A DNA stretch of 37,812 bases from the NCBI GenBank assembly GCA_002387725.1, contig DGKK01000065.1:1-37812 (forward strand), written 5' to 3'. This DNA is from Nitrospirae bacterium UBA4572. GTDB lineage: Bacteria > Nitrospirota > Leptospirillia > Leptospirillales > Leptospirillaceae. Under the pieces are notes generated by a model. It had not been told where the DNA came from, searched no databases, and was given only the letters and a program-made list of their open reading frames with translations. Made by a program: the position numbers and the translations under genes. Below, piece after piece: positions 22,041 to 31,220 of the stretch. The stretch's first letter is position 1. Every line of letters begins with the position of its first letter.

Positions 22041-23660
22041 ATGGCTGATCACGCCCCCTTCCCTCTCAAGAAGAAGGCCTCCATGGTCTACCTTGTGGGA
22101 GCCGGCCCCGGGGATCCCGGTCTTCTGACCATGAGAGCCGCCCGTGCGATTTCCATGGCCGATGTGCTTCTCTATGACCATCTTATTCCCCTTGAACTTC
22201 TCGACATGGCCCCCGACGAGGCCAAGAGAATCGATGTCGGAAAGGTTCGGAACCATCCCCGGATGTCACAAAAGGAAATCGGGGAGACACTTGTCAAGCA
22301 TGCTCGACAAGGACTGTCCGTCGTTCGGCTTAAAGGGGGCGATCCGTTTGTCTTTGGCCGAGGAGGCGAGGAAGCGCAGGTGTTGGCCGAGGCAGGCATC
22401 CCCTTTATTGTCATACCGGGAGTGACCTCTCCGGTGGCTGTTCCTGCCTATTCGGGCATCCCCGTGACCCACAGGGACCATAGCTCACGCCTGATTATCC
22501 TCACGGCACATGATGATCCCACTGACTGGAAGCAGCCTGACATTGACGCCCTTGCTCGCCCCCATCAGACCGTTGTCGTCCTGATGGGAGCCCTGTATAT
22601 GAAAGAGCTTGTGGCTCGCCTCTTGAATGCCGGGCTCGATCCGAAGACCCCAACGGCCATCATTCGATGGGGAACCACCCCCAATCAGGAGTCTTACTAT
22701 CAGACACTCGAAGAAATTCCGGCCTTTCTCAAAGAACACGGGATCGCCCCCCCAGCGATTCTAACCATTGGAGGAGTGGTCTCCCTTCGGAAAGATGTCT
22801 CCTGGAGCCATCGGCTCCCACTCTTGGGCAAGCGCATCCTCCTGACCCGGGAACGCTCACGCTCCAAGGAGCTTTCGGAGACTCTGGAAGCCCTCGGCGC
22901 CACCGTCATTACATTTCCAACCATCCACGTTTCCCCCAGTTTCTCCGAGAAATCCATGCACACCATTGAACACCTGAAAGATTTCGCCTGGATTGTCTTT
23001 CTGAGCCCCAACGGAGTCCAATACTTCCTGGAAGGGCTTGGGAAGAGCAATAAGGACTTGCGCTCCCTGGCCGGCCTCCGGATCTTTTCCATGGGCCCGG
23101 CCACGAGCACCGCTCTGAACGAGGCAGGGCTTCGGCCCGACCTTGCTCCCGCCGAGTCCCATGGAGAAGGGGTGATTGATGCCTTCAGAAATCTCCCGGA
23201 GCCGCATTCAGGCAAGGTTCTGCTCGTTCGGGGCGATCGGGGGACGGGAGCCATCCCCCGGGGGCTGGAAGAACTGGGCTATGGGGTCGAAACCATCTCG
23301 GTCTACGAAAATACTCTCCCCGACGTTCCCTCCTACAGGATGGAACGACTGCGGACCATTCTCGACGAAGGCGCCATTGACCTGGCCATCTTCTACAGCC
23401 CTTCGGCCATCCGGGGATTCATATCTCTCTTCCCTGACCATGCCGAGGCAATTTCCCGAATCCCCTCCCTCGCCATTGGCCCCACAACCCGGGAAGAATT
23501 GCTCCGTTCGGCAATTCAGACTCTCGTCATGGCCAAAAACCCCACCACACCTTCGGTCGTTGAGACCGCGGTGGACTTCCTCTCCCAGTTCGGAAATAAT
23601 GCAAAAGAACTTTCTCGCCCCCCCGGAAACTCGGGGAGAGTCCATCCAGGAGGAGCCTGA
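22041..23660 (+). CDS. cobA-hemD: Fused uroporphyrinogen-III methyltransferase and synthase
   Basis: This is a 539-residue fusion of two tetrapyrrole enzymes. The N-terminal SUMT domain (about 14-255) has VYLVGAGPGDPGLLT (16-30), GGDPFVFGRGGEE (99-111), IPGVTSPVAVPAYSGIPVTH (125-144) and a late GALYMKEL. It would make precorrin-2 for sirohaem and cobalamin. The HemD domain starts near 262 (LLGKRILLTRERSR) and runs to about 515, and would close the linear tetrapyrrole to uroporphyrinogen III. Coupling places the branch point in one polypeptide. Such fusions are known in several phyla. The ATG at 22041 has AAGGGGG just upstream. hemB follows after two bases. Confidence 0.92.
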   Translation: MADHAPFPLKKKASMVYLVGAGPGDPGLLTMRAARAISMADVLLYDHLIPLELLDMAPDEAKRIDVGKVRNHPRMSQKEIGETLVKHARQGLSVVRLKGGDPFVFGRGGEEAQVLAEAGIPFIVIPGVTSPVAVPAYSGIPVTHRDHSSRLIILTAHDDPTDWKQPDIDALARPHQTVVVLMGALYMKELVARLLNAGLDPKTPTAIIRWGTTPNQESYYQTLEEIPAFLKEHGIAPPAILTIGGVVSLRKDVSWSHRLPLLGKRILLTRERSRSKELSETLEALGATVITFPTIHVSPSFSEKSMHTIEHLKDFAWIVFLSPNGVQYFLEGLGKSNKDLRSLAGLRIFSMGPATSTALNEAGLRPDLAPAESHGEGVIDAFRNLPEPHSGKVLLVRGDRGTGAIPRGLEELGYGVETISVYENTLPDVPSYRMERLRTILDEGAIDLAIFYSPSAIRGFISLFPDHAEAISRIPSLAIGPTTREELLRSAIQTLVMAKNPTTPSVVETAVDFLSQFGNNAKELSRPPGNSGRVHPGGA

Positions 23661-23662
23661 CC

Positions 23663-24637
23663 GTGAGCCATCCCGTCGAACGGCCTCGCCGTTTGAGAAA
23701 TAGCCCTGCTCTCAGAAATCTTGTGCGGGAGGTGGACCTTCACCCTGACAACCTCATCCTTCCCCTCTTCGTTACCTGGGGGCGGGACAGAAAAGAGCCC
23801 ATCGCTTCCATGCCAGGTGTCTTCCGCCACTCAGTGGATCGTCTTCCCGATATCCTGAGCGAATCGTGGGAGGCCGGCATCCGATCCCTCCTTCTCTTTG
23901 GAATTCCGGAAAGGAAAGATGACAACGGATCGGAAGCCCTCAACCCCGATGGTCCTGTCCCTCAGGCCATCGGAGCCATTCGGGAAAGGTTTCCCGGCTT
24001 TGTCATCATGACCGATGTCTGCATCGACGAATACACGACCCATGGCCACTGTGGCCTTGTCAGCGGCGACCGAATCGAGAATGACCCGACCCTCGACATT
24101 CTCGCGGGAATGGCTCTTCTCCATGCCCAGGCAGGCGCGCATGTCGTGGCCCCTTCCGACATGATGGATGGCCGAGTGGGGGCCATCAGACGCCGACTCG
24201 ATGAAAATGCCCTGACCGACACACTGATTCTTTCCTACGCGGTCAAATATGCCTCCGCTCTCTATGGTCCGTTCCGGGATGCCATGATGAGCGGCCCCCA
24301 GTTCGGAGACCGTTGTTCTTACCAGATGGATTTCCGGGGGCGACGGGAAGCTCTCCGGGAGGCGCGTCTTGATATGGAGGAGGGTGCGGACATGCTGATG
24401 GTCAAGCCAGCCATTGCCTACCTCGATATCATCTCCCAGGTCTCTGAAATCTCGGATCTTCCTGTGGCGGCTTACCAGGTTTCGGGAGAGTATTCGATGA
24501 TCATGGCAGCCGGGGCCAATGGCTGGATCGACACCGATCGGGTCATGATCGAAACACTGACAGCCATCCGACGTGCAGGGGCCCAGATGATCCTGACCTA
24601 TTTTGCCATCCGCGCTGCACGCCTCCTTCGGAGCTAA
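23663..24637 (+). CDS. hemB: Porphobilinogen synthase (delta-aminolevulinate dehydratase)
   Basis: This enzyme condenses two 5-aminolevulinates to porphobilinogen. The 324-residue protein has the two Schiff-base lysines, Lys195 in SYAVKYAS and Lys248 in MVKPA. The metal-site segment reads TDVCIDEYTTHGHCG: Cys120 and Cys130 are kept, but the middle cysteine of the usual three-Cys zinc site is Asp122. Mg-type enzymes normally replace all three, so this is an intermediate form whose metal is uncertain. The start is GTG at 23663 with GGAGGAG upstream, two bases after the CobA-HemD stop. It is the last gene of the cluster, and ribF begins six bases later. Confidence 0.94.
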   Translation: MSHPVERPRRLRNSPALRNLVREVDLHPDNLILPLFVTWGRDRKEPIASMPGVFRHSVDRLPDILSESWEAGIRSLLLFGIPERKDDNGSEALNPDGPVPQAIGAIRERFPGFVIMTDVCIDEYTTHGHCGLVSGDRIENDPTLDILAGMALLHAQAGAHVVAPSDMMDGRVGAIRRRLDENALTDTLILSYAVKYASALYGPFRDAMMSGPQFGDRCSYQMDFRGRREALREARLDMEEGADMLMVKPAIAYLDIISQVSEISDLPVAAYQVSGEYSMIMAAGANGWIDTDRVMIETLTAIRRAGAQMILTYFAIRAARLLRS

Positions 24638-24642
24638 ACATC

Positions 24643-25608
24643 GTGCAAACCTACCGCGGTGACTTGGCCACCCTGCGACGAAGCCTCCCTCCGGGTCCCT
24701 ATGCCATGACCATTGGGAACTTCGACGGAGTTCATGCCGGCCATCAGTATCTTCTTTCCCAGCTTTTCGATCGGGCAAGATCGCTCTCCTGTCCCTCCCT
24801 CCTCTTGACCTTTGACCCCCATCCGCTTTTTGTGCTCGCTCCCGACTCCTCCTTCCGGATGATCATGTCCCGGGAAAGGCAGGAAGAGGTCTTGGGGGAG
24901 CTTGGCCTTGAGATTCTTGTCTCCCTTGCCTTTGACAAGGCCTTGGCCGCCATGGCCGCAAAAGATTTTGTCTCTGACGTTCTGAGGCCCCTCTTTCACC
25001 CGGCCCTCATTCTCGTGGGGGAAGAGTTTCGCTTCGGGGCCGGTCGTCTGGGGACATTGGATACCCTGAGCCACGAGCTCTCATCGGAAGGTACCCAGGT
25101 GATTCCTCTTTCCCCCTTTATGGAGGAGGGGCATCGAATCTCGAGCTCCCGAATCCGGAAGGCCGTGGACCAGGGAGAGATCGAGCAAGCCAACCGGCTT
25201 CTGACCCGTCCCCTGGAGATCTCGGGACCCGTCGTCCGTGGAGAACAACGGGGACGACTTCTGGGCTTTCCGACGCTTAATCTCATTCCCCCTGACCACC
25301 GGCTCGTCCCTCCGCCGGGAGTCTATGCGACACGGACACGAGTGGAGGGAGTCCTTCATGACTCAGCCACCTATATCGGAACAAAGCCCACCTTTGGAAC
25401 GCACCGTCCTGTGATCGAGACACACCTTCCGGGTTTCTCCGGCGACCTTTACGGAGTCGATCACGAGGTCTTCTTTTACCACCGGGTCCGGGGAGAACGA
25501 TCCTTTCCCAACGTCGATGCCCTCAAAGCCCAGATCGCCTCCGATATCGACTCTTCCCTGAGGTATCTTCATGACATCGTCTTTGAAGGATCCGTTCGCC
25601 CCCTTTGA
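24643..25608 (+). CDS. ribF: Bifunctional riboflavin kinase/FAD synthetase
   Basis: This protein would phosphorylate riboflavin to FMN and adenylate FMN to FAD. The N-terminal adenylyltransferase domain shows IGNFDGVHAGHQ (24-35) with the HxGH-type nucleotidyl motif and ISSSRIR (166-172). The C-terminal kinase domain has GRLLGFPTLNL (204-214), TYIGTKPTF (243-251) and a closing IASDI segment. The 321-residue length is standard. The start is GTG 24643, with GGAG nine bases upstream at the end of hemB. The last 38 bases overlap tilS. FMN made here would also supply BluB and the FNR-type enzyme, though a direct link is not shown. Confidence 0.95.
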   Translation: MQTYRGDLATLRRSLPPGPYAMTIGNFDGVHAGHQYLLSQLFDRARSLSCPSLLLTFDPHPLFVLAPDSSFRMIMSRERQEEVLGELGLEILVSLAFDKALAAMAAKDFVSDVLRPLFHPALILVGEEFRFGAGRLGTLDTLSHELSSEGTQVIPLSPFMEEGHRISSSRIRKAVDQGEIEQANRLLTRPLEISGPVVRGEQRGRLLGFPTLNLIPPDHRLVPPPGVYATRTRVEGVLHDSATYIGTKPTFGTHRPVIETHLPGFSGDLYGVDHEVFFYHRVRGERSFPNVDALKAQIASDIDSSLRYLHDIVFEGSVRPL

Positions 25609-27097
25609 TGCTCCCTTCCGAAACTTTCTTCTTCGGCATGACCTCTTGGTCCCAGATGGCGCCGCATGGAGCGTGGGAGTCTCCGGAGGTGGGGATTCCG
25701 TCCTTCTCCTCCATCTCCTTATCCGACATCTTCCCTCAAACCGCTCCCTCGACATCCTCCATTTCGACCATCACACCGATCCTCCCAAAAATGCCAGGGA
25801 CAAAGACTTTGTCACAAGTTTGGCGGCAAGGCTTGGGGCGCGACTTGTCTTGGGAGAATCTCGCTCCATCGAAAAGCGTCGCCCACAGGTCTCCGAAACA
25901 CTCCTGAGACAAGAGCGACAGGATTTCTTCAATGCCTACCTTGCCGAGAATCCCCGTTCTGTCCTCTTCTTGGGTCACCAGAAAGACGACAGGATCGAGA
26001 CCGTTCTGGCCAATCTCTTTCGGGGAACAGGGCCCCGGGGCCTCGTGGGAATTCCGGAAAAAAATGGGAAGATCTATCGGCCACTTCTTTTTCTTGAGCG
26101 CGAGGAGATTCGTCAGGCCTTGCGCGAGGCCGGAGAAGCTTTTATGGAAGACCCCGCGAACTTCGATCTCGGACCCCTCAGGAATCGGATTCGCCTGGAG
26201 CTTCGTCCCGCCATCGATCGGATCTTCCCGGGAGGGACAGCACATCTTGACGCCCTTGCCCACCACATGGCTCAAGAACTCTCCGCTTCGGCGCCTCTTT
26301 CGGCCGGCCCCCTCCTCATTTTCGAGGATCCCGGATACGTTCGCCTCTCGCTTCGCCTCTTTCGTGCGCTCGCCCCCTCCCGGCAAGCCGCCTTTTCCCG
26401 AAACATCCTCGACCGCCAGAGACAATGGAAACTCCCTCTCCCCCCCGAAAGGAATCTTCTCAGGACACTGGCGACTCCCCCATCGGGGCCACTTCGCCAC
26501 TTTCCCCTGGGTGGCGGCTGGCATCTCGATATTGTTTCGGACCATGCGGATCTGGTATATCTTTACCCAGACACTCAAAATACGAATCTCCCCATGGGGG
26601 GACATCTCAGGGCAAGCCTTCCGAACGAAGGGAAAGAAATATCCGTTCCCTTGCCCCGGAGCGGCCATCTCACGATAGCCGGCCCGAGCGCCTCCCCCGG
26701 TCCTTTTCCTACCGGGGGAATGCCCCTCCGCCCATCTCTTTCGGCCCACCTTTCCGCCGAAGTGGTCAGGGAAGGGGCCGAAGACTTTGAGATGACCTAT
26801 CGCAGAAAGGCTCTTCCGCTCTGGCCCTCCCGGAACCCCTTAGGGAAAACAAAGGGGGACGGGTCCCTCCGGGGCATCGGGTCGCGAACGGTGGACCAGC
26901 TCCTGTCTCGGAGGCCCATGCCAGCCGGAATCAAGGATCGGCTTCCCATTCTGGCCTTTAGAGGGAAGGCCCTCTGGATCCCCGGCTGGCTCGACAGAAC
27001 CGGAGATTTGCCCGGGGCAGAAACAGGCCCCTATCTTTCAATCACATTTCAAGCGAGGGAGCCCTCCTGGTGGAAAAAATTTTTGGAAAACCCCTGA
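25571..27097 (+). CDS. tilS: tRNA(Ile)-lysidine synthase
   Basis: This enzyme would modify C34 of tRNA-Ile (CAU) to lysidine so it reads AUA. The PP-loop ATP pyrophosphatase motif is SGGGDS (38-43). An LHFDHHTDPP segment at 63-72 stands where the family has NH-H-x-L, and LGHQKDDRIETVLANLFRGTG follows. The last 90 residues form the C-terminal substrate domain, with RTVDQLLSRRPMPAGIKDRL and a WIPGWLD closing strand. The 508-residue length is at the long end for the family. It starts with ATG 25571 inside ribF and overlaps hpt by 28 bases. The tilS-hpt-ftsH order is widespread in bacteria, which strengthens the call. Confidence 0.92.
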   Translation: MTSSLKDPFAPFDAPFRNFLLRHDLLVPDGAAWSVGVSGGGDSVLLLHLLIRHLPSNRSLDILHFDHHTDPPKNARDKDFVTSLAARLGARLVLGESRSIEKRRPQVSETLLRQERQDFFNAYLAENPRSVLFLGHQKDDRIETVLANLFRGTGPRGLVGIPEKNGKIYRPLLFLEREEIRQALREAGEAFMEDPANFDLGPLRNRIRLELRPAIDRIFPGGTAHLDALAHHMAQELSASAPLSAGPLLIFEDPGYVRLSLRLFRALAPSRQAAFSRNILDRQRQWKLPLPPERNLLRTLATPPSGPLRHFPLGGGWHLDIVSDHADLVYLYPDTQNTNLPMGGHLRASLPNEGKEISVPLPRSGHLTIAGPSASPGPFPTGGMPLRPSLSAHLSAEVVREGAEDFEMTYRRKALPLWPSRNPLGKTKGDGSLRGIGSRTVDQLLSRRPMPAGIKDRLPILAFRGKALWIPGWLDRTGDLPGAETGPYLSITFQAREPSWWKKFLENP

Positions 27098-27585
27098 TCA
27101 CTCAGGAAGAGATCCTCCACCGCGTCAGGGAACTTGGCCTTCGCATCACCCGGGACTATGAGGGGAAAAATCTTGTTCTCCTGGGAATTCTGAAGGGAGC
27201 CTTTGCCTTTACCGCCGACTTGGCCCGTTCGATCGGGATTCCTGCCCAGATCGACTTCATGATGACATCGAGTTCAAAAACCGGTTCGGGACGCGAACTC
27301 TCTGCTCCATCCCTCGATCTGACCGGCGCCGATGTTCTTGTCATTGAGGACATTGTCGACAGCGGCCATACCGCCCACCTCATTCTCGAGGCGCTGGCGA
27401 AGCATCGGCCCGAAAGCATCAGATTCTGTGCATTGCTCGACAAGACAGCCGGTCGGGAAATCTCCTTTACCCCGGACTATACCGGATTCTCCATCCCCAA
27501 CAAGTTTGTGATCGGATACGGGCTCGACTACAAAAACAAATACAGGACCCTGCCATTCATCGCCGTCCTTGACCAGACCTCCTGA
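27070..27585 (+). CDS. hpt: Hypoxanthine phosphoribosyltransferase
   Basis: This purine-salvage enzyme would convert hypoxanthine or guanine with PRPP to IMP or GMP. The 171-residue protein contains LLGILKGAFAFTADLAR (37-53), DFMMTSSS (62-69) and the PRPP-binding VLVIEDIVDSGHT (89-101). FVIGYGLDYKNKYRTLPFI near the end is a classic HPRT signature. The start is GTG 27070 with a CCTGG context and no clear ribosome site, and the gene overlaps tilS by 28 bases, so coupling is likely. It sits between tilS and ftsH in the usual order. Confidence 0.93.
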   Translation: MEKIFGKPLITQEEILHRVRELGLRITRDYEGKNLVLLGILKGAFAFTADLARSIGIPAQIDFMMTSSSKTGSGRELSAPSLDLTGADVLVIEDIVDSGHTAHLILEALAKHRPESIRFCALLDKTAGREISFTPDYTGFSIPNKFVIGYGLDYKNKYRTLPFIAVLDQTS

Positions 27586-27642
27586 CCCATTCACACAACT
27601 CACGCCCCTTGTTTTCTCGCGTGTGCCTCGCTCCCCTCTCGA

Positions 27643-27671
27643 TTGAAGAGCGGGATCCTCCATGCTAGAAT
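27643..27671 (+). promoter_or_regulatory. Promoter for ftsH
   Basis: TTGAAG (27643-27648) and TAGAAT (27666-27671) are spaced by exactly 17 bases, and TGC precedes the -10, giving an extended -10 element. It ends 34 bases before the ftsH ATG. This is the best promoter match seen in the window. Confidence 0.65.
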
Positions 27672-27705
27672 CAACCACAGTATCCCCTGAAGGAGGACCC
27701 TCTTG

Positions 27706-29505
27706 ATGAAACCGTTTTACAAGAATCTCGCCCTGTGGCTGATCATCGGCATCGTCGTTTTTCTCGTCTTTGACATGTTCCAGTTCCGGGAACCTACCTC
27801 GCAAAATCTCATCTACTCTGATTTCATCTCCAAGGTCGAGATGAACCAAGTGAGCGAGGTCACGATCAAGCGAAACCATATTAATGGGGTGATGAAGGAC
27901 GGCACACGTTTTGAAACATACGCGGCCAACGATCCCCACCTGGTGGAAGAACTCCAGAAGAAAAACGTCAGGATCATTGCGATTCCCCCCGGAGAAAACC
28001 CCTGGTACATGAGCCTTCTGATCTCCTGGGGACCGATCCTTGTCCTCGTGCTGCTCTGGGTTTTCTTTATGCGCCAGATGCAGTCCGGTGGCAACAAGGC
28101 GATGTCCTTCGGAAAATCCCGGGCCAAGATGATGACGGAGGACAAGAAGAAGATCACCTTCTCCGATGTGGCCGGTGTTGATGAAGCCAAGGAGGAGGTC
28201 TTTGAGATTGTCGAGTTCCTTAAGGATCCCTCCAAATTTCAGCGATTGGGAGGACACATCCCCAAGGGGGTCCTGGTTGTCGGTCCGCCCGGAACCGGAA
28301 AGACCCTTCTCGCCAAGGCCATTGCCGGTGAGGCAGATGTTCCCTTCTTTCATATCAGCGGGTCCGATTTCGTGGAAATGTTCGTCGGAGTCGGGGCCTC
28401 GCGGGTGCGCGATCTCTTTGAGCAGGGGAAGAAAAATGCCCCCTGCATCATCTTCATCGACGAAATCGATGCGGTGGGGCGCCATCGTGGTGCCGGACTC
28501 GGCGGAGGCCACGACGAACGGGAACAGACGCTGAACCAGCTTCTTGTGGAGATGGACGGCTTTGAAAGCAACGAAGGCGTCATCCTGATCGCCGCCACAA
28601 ACCGGCCGGACGTTCTCGATCCCGCACTTCTCCGTCCCGGCCGATTCGACCGACAGATCATTGTGGGCAAACCTGACCTTAAAGGCCGGATCAAAATCCT
28701 TGAGGTCCATACCAAGAAGATCCCGCTTGACTCCTCCGTCAGCCTGGAGACGGTTGCCCGGGGCACCCCCGGATTTTCCGGGGCCGATCTCGCCAATCTT
28801 GTGAACGAAGCCGCCCTTCTTGCTGCCCGACGGGACAAAAAGGTTGTGGAGATGAGCGAGTTTGAGGATGCCAAGGACAAGGTCCTCATGGGCGTGGAAA
28901 GAAAGTCCATCCTTATTACGGAAGAGGAGAAACGGGTCACCGCCTTCCACGAAGCAGGCCACACACTTGTCGCAAAACTGCTCCCCGGAACGGATCCGGT
29001 TCACAAGGTCTCCATCATTCCCCGCGGCCGTGCCCTGGGGGTGACGCAGCAGCTGCCGACCGATGACCGGTATACCTACGGGAAGGACTTCCTCCTGAAC
29101 AACATCGCCATCTTGATGGGAGGACGGGTTGCCGAAGAGCTCGTCACCCGTTCCATCACCACCGGGGCAGGAAACGACATCGAACGCGCCACGGACCTCG
29201 CCCGGAAGATGGTCTGTGAATGGGGAATGAGCGACAAGCTTGGGCCCATTACCTTTGCCCAGAAGAACGATGAGATTTTCCTAGGTCGGGAGATGTTCCA
29301 GCGACGGGATTATAGCGAATCCACCGCCATCGACATCGACCGGGAGGTCAGCGGCATCATCTTCGATGCCTACGCCAAGTCAAAGAGCCTGATTTCGACT
29401 CATATGAAGGCTCTCCACAACATCGCAGAAGCCCTCCTGGAGAAAGAAACGCTCGACTCGCCGCAGATCGATGCCCTTATCCAGGCGGCCAATGCCCCGG
29501 GCTGA
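27706..29505 (+). CDS. ftsH: ATP-dependent zinc metalloprotease FtsH
   Basis: This membrane-anchored AAA+ protease degrades short-lived and misassembled membrane and soluble proteins. There are two N-terminal membrane helices (about 9-25 and 104-122) flanking a periplasmic domain. The AAA module has Walker A GPPGTGKT (about 193-200), pore loop MFVG, Walker B FIDEID (about 250-255) and arginine-finger RPGRFDR. The zinc site is HEAGH (415-419), and the protease domain follows to the C-terminus. About 599 residues is normal, but the usual long charged tail is short. ATG 27706 with AGGAGG nine bases upstream is preferred over an adjacent TTG. Its end overlaps folP. It provides a second ATP-dependent proteolytic machine beside the proteasome. 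Confidence 0.97.
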   Translation: MKPFYKNLALWLIIGIVVFLVFDMFQFREPTSQNLIYSDFISKVEMNQVSEVTIKRNHINGVMKDGTRFETYAANDPHLVEELQKKNVRIIAIPPGENPWYMSLLISWGPILVLVLLWVFFMRQMQSGGNKAMSFGKSRAKMMTEDKKKITFSDVAGVDEAKEEVFEIVEFLKDPSKFQRLGGHIPKGVLVVGPPGTGKTLLAKAIAGEADVPFFHISGSDFVEMFVGVGASRVRDLFEQGKKNAPCIIFIDEIDAVGRHRGAGLGGGHDEREQTLNQLLVEMDGFESNEGVILIAATNRPDVLDPALLRPGRFDRQIIVGKPDLKGRIKILEVHTKKIPLDSSVSLETVARGTPGFSGADLANLVNEAALLAARRDKKVVEMSEFEDAKDKVLMGVERKSILITEEEKRVTAFHEAGHTLVAKLLPGTDPVHKVSIIPRGRALGVTQQLPTDDRYTYGKDFLLNNIAILMGGRVAEELVTRSITTGAGNDIERATDLARKMVCEWGMSDKLGPITFAQKNDEIFLGREMFQRRDYSESTAIDIDREVSGIIFDAYAKSKSLISTHMKALHNIAEALLEKETLDSPQIDALIQAANAPG

Positions 29506-30340
29506 TTTCCGGGCCCTTCTCGACCGATCCCGAGACAAGGGGGATCTCCCCCTTGTCATGGGAATCGTCAACATCACCCCCGACTCCTTTTCCGGAGATG
29601 GGGTTCTCTCACCGGCACAGATTCAGGAACATGCCGCCTGCCTGATTGAGGCGGGAGCTGAAATTCTCGATGTCGGAGCCGAATCCACACGTCCAGGATC
29701 CTCCCCGATCTCTGAAAACGAGGAGAGGGAGCGTCTTCAATTGGCACTTGCCGCCTTGTCATCGCTTGACGTTCCTCTTTCCATCGATACTCGCCGACCT
29801 TCTGTTTTCAGAGAAGCACTCCCCTTTGGCGCCTCACTCATCAACGACATTGACGGTCTCAGCAACCCGGGCTTTATTGACATTCTCAGGGACTCCCCTC
29901 GTGTCATGGCCGTTCTCATGCACAAACAGGGGACTCCCGAGACAATGCAAGACCATCCTCATTATGAAAATGTCGTGGAGAGCGTCGAAGATTTTTTTCG
30001 TGAAAGGCTTGCCTTCCTTGAGTCACAGGGGATCTCCCGGGACAGGATCATTCTTGACCCGGGGATCGGCTTCGGTAAAACCCGCGAACACAACCTCTCT
30101 CTCCTTCGCGAGATGGGAAGACTCTCCCGTCTGGGTCCCCTCCTGATCGCCCCATCAAGAAAGCGTTTTCTCGACTCCCCCGAAGAACCCCGCCTCCCCG
30201 CGGACCGGGACTTCGCCACAGGCGGCGTCATGGCCTGGTGTTGCCTTCATGGAGCGCTCCTCTTCCGAACCCATCGCCCCGATATCGCCCGGGAAATTCG
30301 CCGCACCCTCCGCTCCATTGCAGGAGCCCTCCATGGATAG
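29492..30340 (+). CDS. folP: Dihydropteroate synthase
   Basis: This folate-pathway enzyme couples p-aminobenzoate to dihydropterin pyrophosphate. VMGIVNITPDSFSGDG begins about residue 22. ILDVGAESTRPGS follows, then SIDTRRPSVFREAL, LINDIDGLSN, MAVLMHKQGTPETMQ and ILDPGIGFGKTREHN, all in family order. The frame opens at ATG 29471, but the ATG at 29492 gives the usual short N-terminus and has AGGCGG just ahead, so it is preferred. Either way it overlaps ftsH. The last 8 bases overlap the next gene start. ftsH-folP neighbourhoods are common in bacteria, so the identity is secure. Confidence 0.94.
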   Translation: MPRADFRALLDRSRDKGDLPLVMGIVNITPDSFSGDGVLSPAQIQEHAACLIEAGAEILDVGAESTRPGSSPISENEERERLQLALAALSSLDVPLSIDTRRPSVFREALPFGASLINDIDGLSNPGFIDILRDSPRVMAVLMHKQGTPETMQDHPHYENVVESVEDFFRERLAFLESQGISRDRIILDPGIGFGKTREHNLSLLREMGRLSRLGPLLIAPSRKRFLDSPEEPRLPADRDFATGGVMAWCCLHGALLFRTHRPDIAREIRRTLRSIAGALHG

Positions 30341-31220
30341 TCTCCTGCATTTCTCCTTCTGGCGGAATGTTCTCGACATCCTGGCCGTCTGGTTCGTGTT
30401 CTACCAGATCCTTCTTCTGATTCGCGGAACACGGGCCTTCCAGATGGTGATCGGAGTCCTGGTCTTCCTTCTTGTCTTCTTCGTCTCGGGCTGGCTCAAG
30501 CTTTATACCCTGAACTGGCTCATCACGAGCTTCTGGTCCCAGATCATCCTTGCTCTTTTGATCCTCTTTCAACCGGAGATCCGCAAAGCTCTCGCCCGGG
30601 TGGGGAAGAGCCCGCTCCTTTTTGGCATTCCCCTGGGAGATACCCCCATCGACTCGGAAGAGATCGTCAAGGCGCTCCAGACCTTGAGTCGGCGGGGGAT
30701 CGGAGGCATCATCGTCATCGAAAGGACGACCGACCTTTCCGAGGTCGTCGAGGTTGGAGTTCCTCTGGACGCCCTCATCTCCTCCGAGCTTCTGGTGAGC
30801 CTCTTTCTGCCTTACTCCCCGATTCATGACGGGGCGGCCATTATCCGCAAAAACCGGATCGCCACGGCGGGGTGCTTTCTTCCCATCTCGCTCTCTTCGG
30901 AGCTTTCCCGGCAATACGGAACCCGACATCGGGCGGCCATCGGGATTACGGAGGAGACGGATGCGGTCGCCCTGGTGGTCAGCGAGGAGACATCACAGAT
31001 CTCGCTTGTCGTGGCCGGACGGGTCACACCCCAGACAGACATGGTCCTTTTCCGTCAGACCCTGGCTCGCCTTTTCCGGAAGGAAAGCCGCGTCCCTTCG
31101 AACAGACGGTTGACCTTCCTCCGCAAAGGACTCATCGGAACCCTCAATGCCATTCCGGGAGGAAAATACCTTTTGCGGGCCCTTGATCCGTCCAGCCGTC
31201 GCCCCAGGAGCACTCCATGA
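30333..31220 (+). CDS. cdaA: Diadenylate cyclase CdaA (c-di-AMP synthase)
   Basis: This membrane-bound enzyme would join two ATP into the second messenger c-di-AMP. The 295-residue protein has three N-terminal membrane helices (about 14-30, 37-53 and 62-79), then the DAC domain with DGA (166-168) in YSPIHDGAAI and RHR (198-200) in YGTRHRAAIG, the paired catalytic motifs. The frame extends upstream to 30249, but ATG 30333 has AGGAG at 30322-30326 and starts at the first helix. It overlaps folP by 8 bases and the next gene by 4 (ATGA). With the YbbR-domain protein and glmM it forms the conserved cdaA-cdaR-glmM module, in which the latter two modulate the cyclase. c-di-AMP normally governs potassium and wall homeostasis. 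Confidence 0.93.
   Translation: MDSLLHFSFWRNVLDILAVWFVFYQILLLIRGTRAFQMVIGVLVFLLVFFVSGWLKLYTLNWLITSFWSQIILALLILFQPEIRKALARVGKSPLLFGIPLGDTPIDSEEIVKALQTLSRRGIGGIIVIERTTDLSEVVEVGVPLDALISSELLVSLFLPYSPIHDGAAIIRKNRIATAGCFLPISLSSELSRQYGTRHRAAIGITEETDAVALVVSEETSQISLVVAGRVTPQTDMVLFRQTLARLFRKESRVPSNRRLTFLRKGLIGTLNAIPGGKYLLRALDPSSRRPRSTP

Noticed and set aside
21939..22049. 36-codon frame between hemC and cobA-hemD as a leader peptide
   Set aside because: It has no convincing ribosome site and no regulatory codon run; overlap with the ATG of the fusion is probably chance.
27274..29004. 576-residue open frame on the minus strand
   Set aside because: It lies opposite hpt and ftsH, whose catalytic motifs are all intact; the antisense product has no recognisable features.
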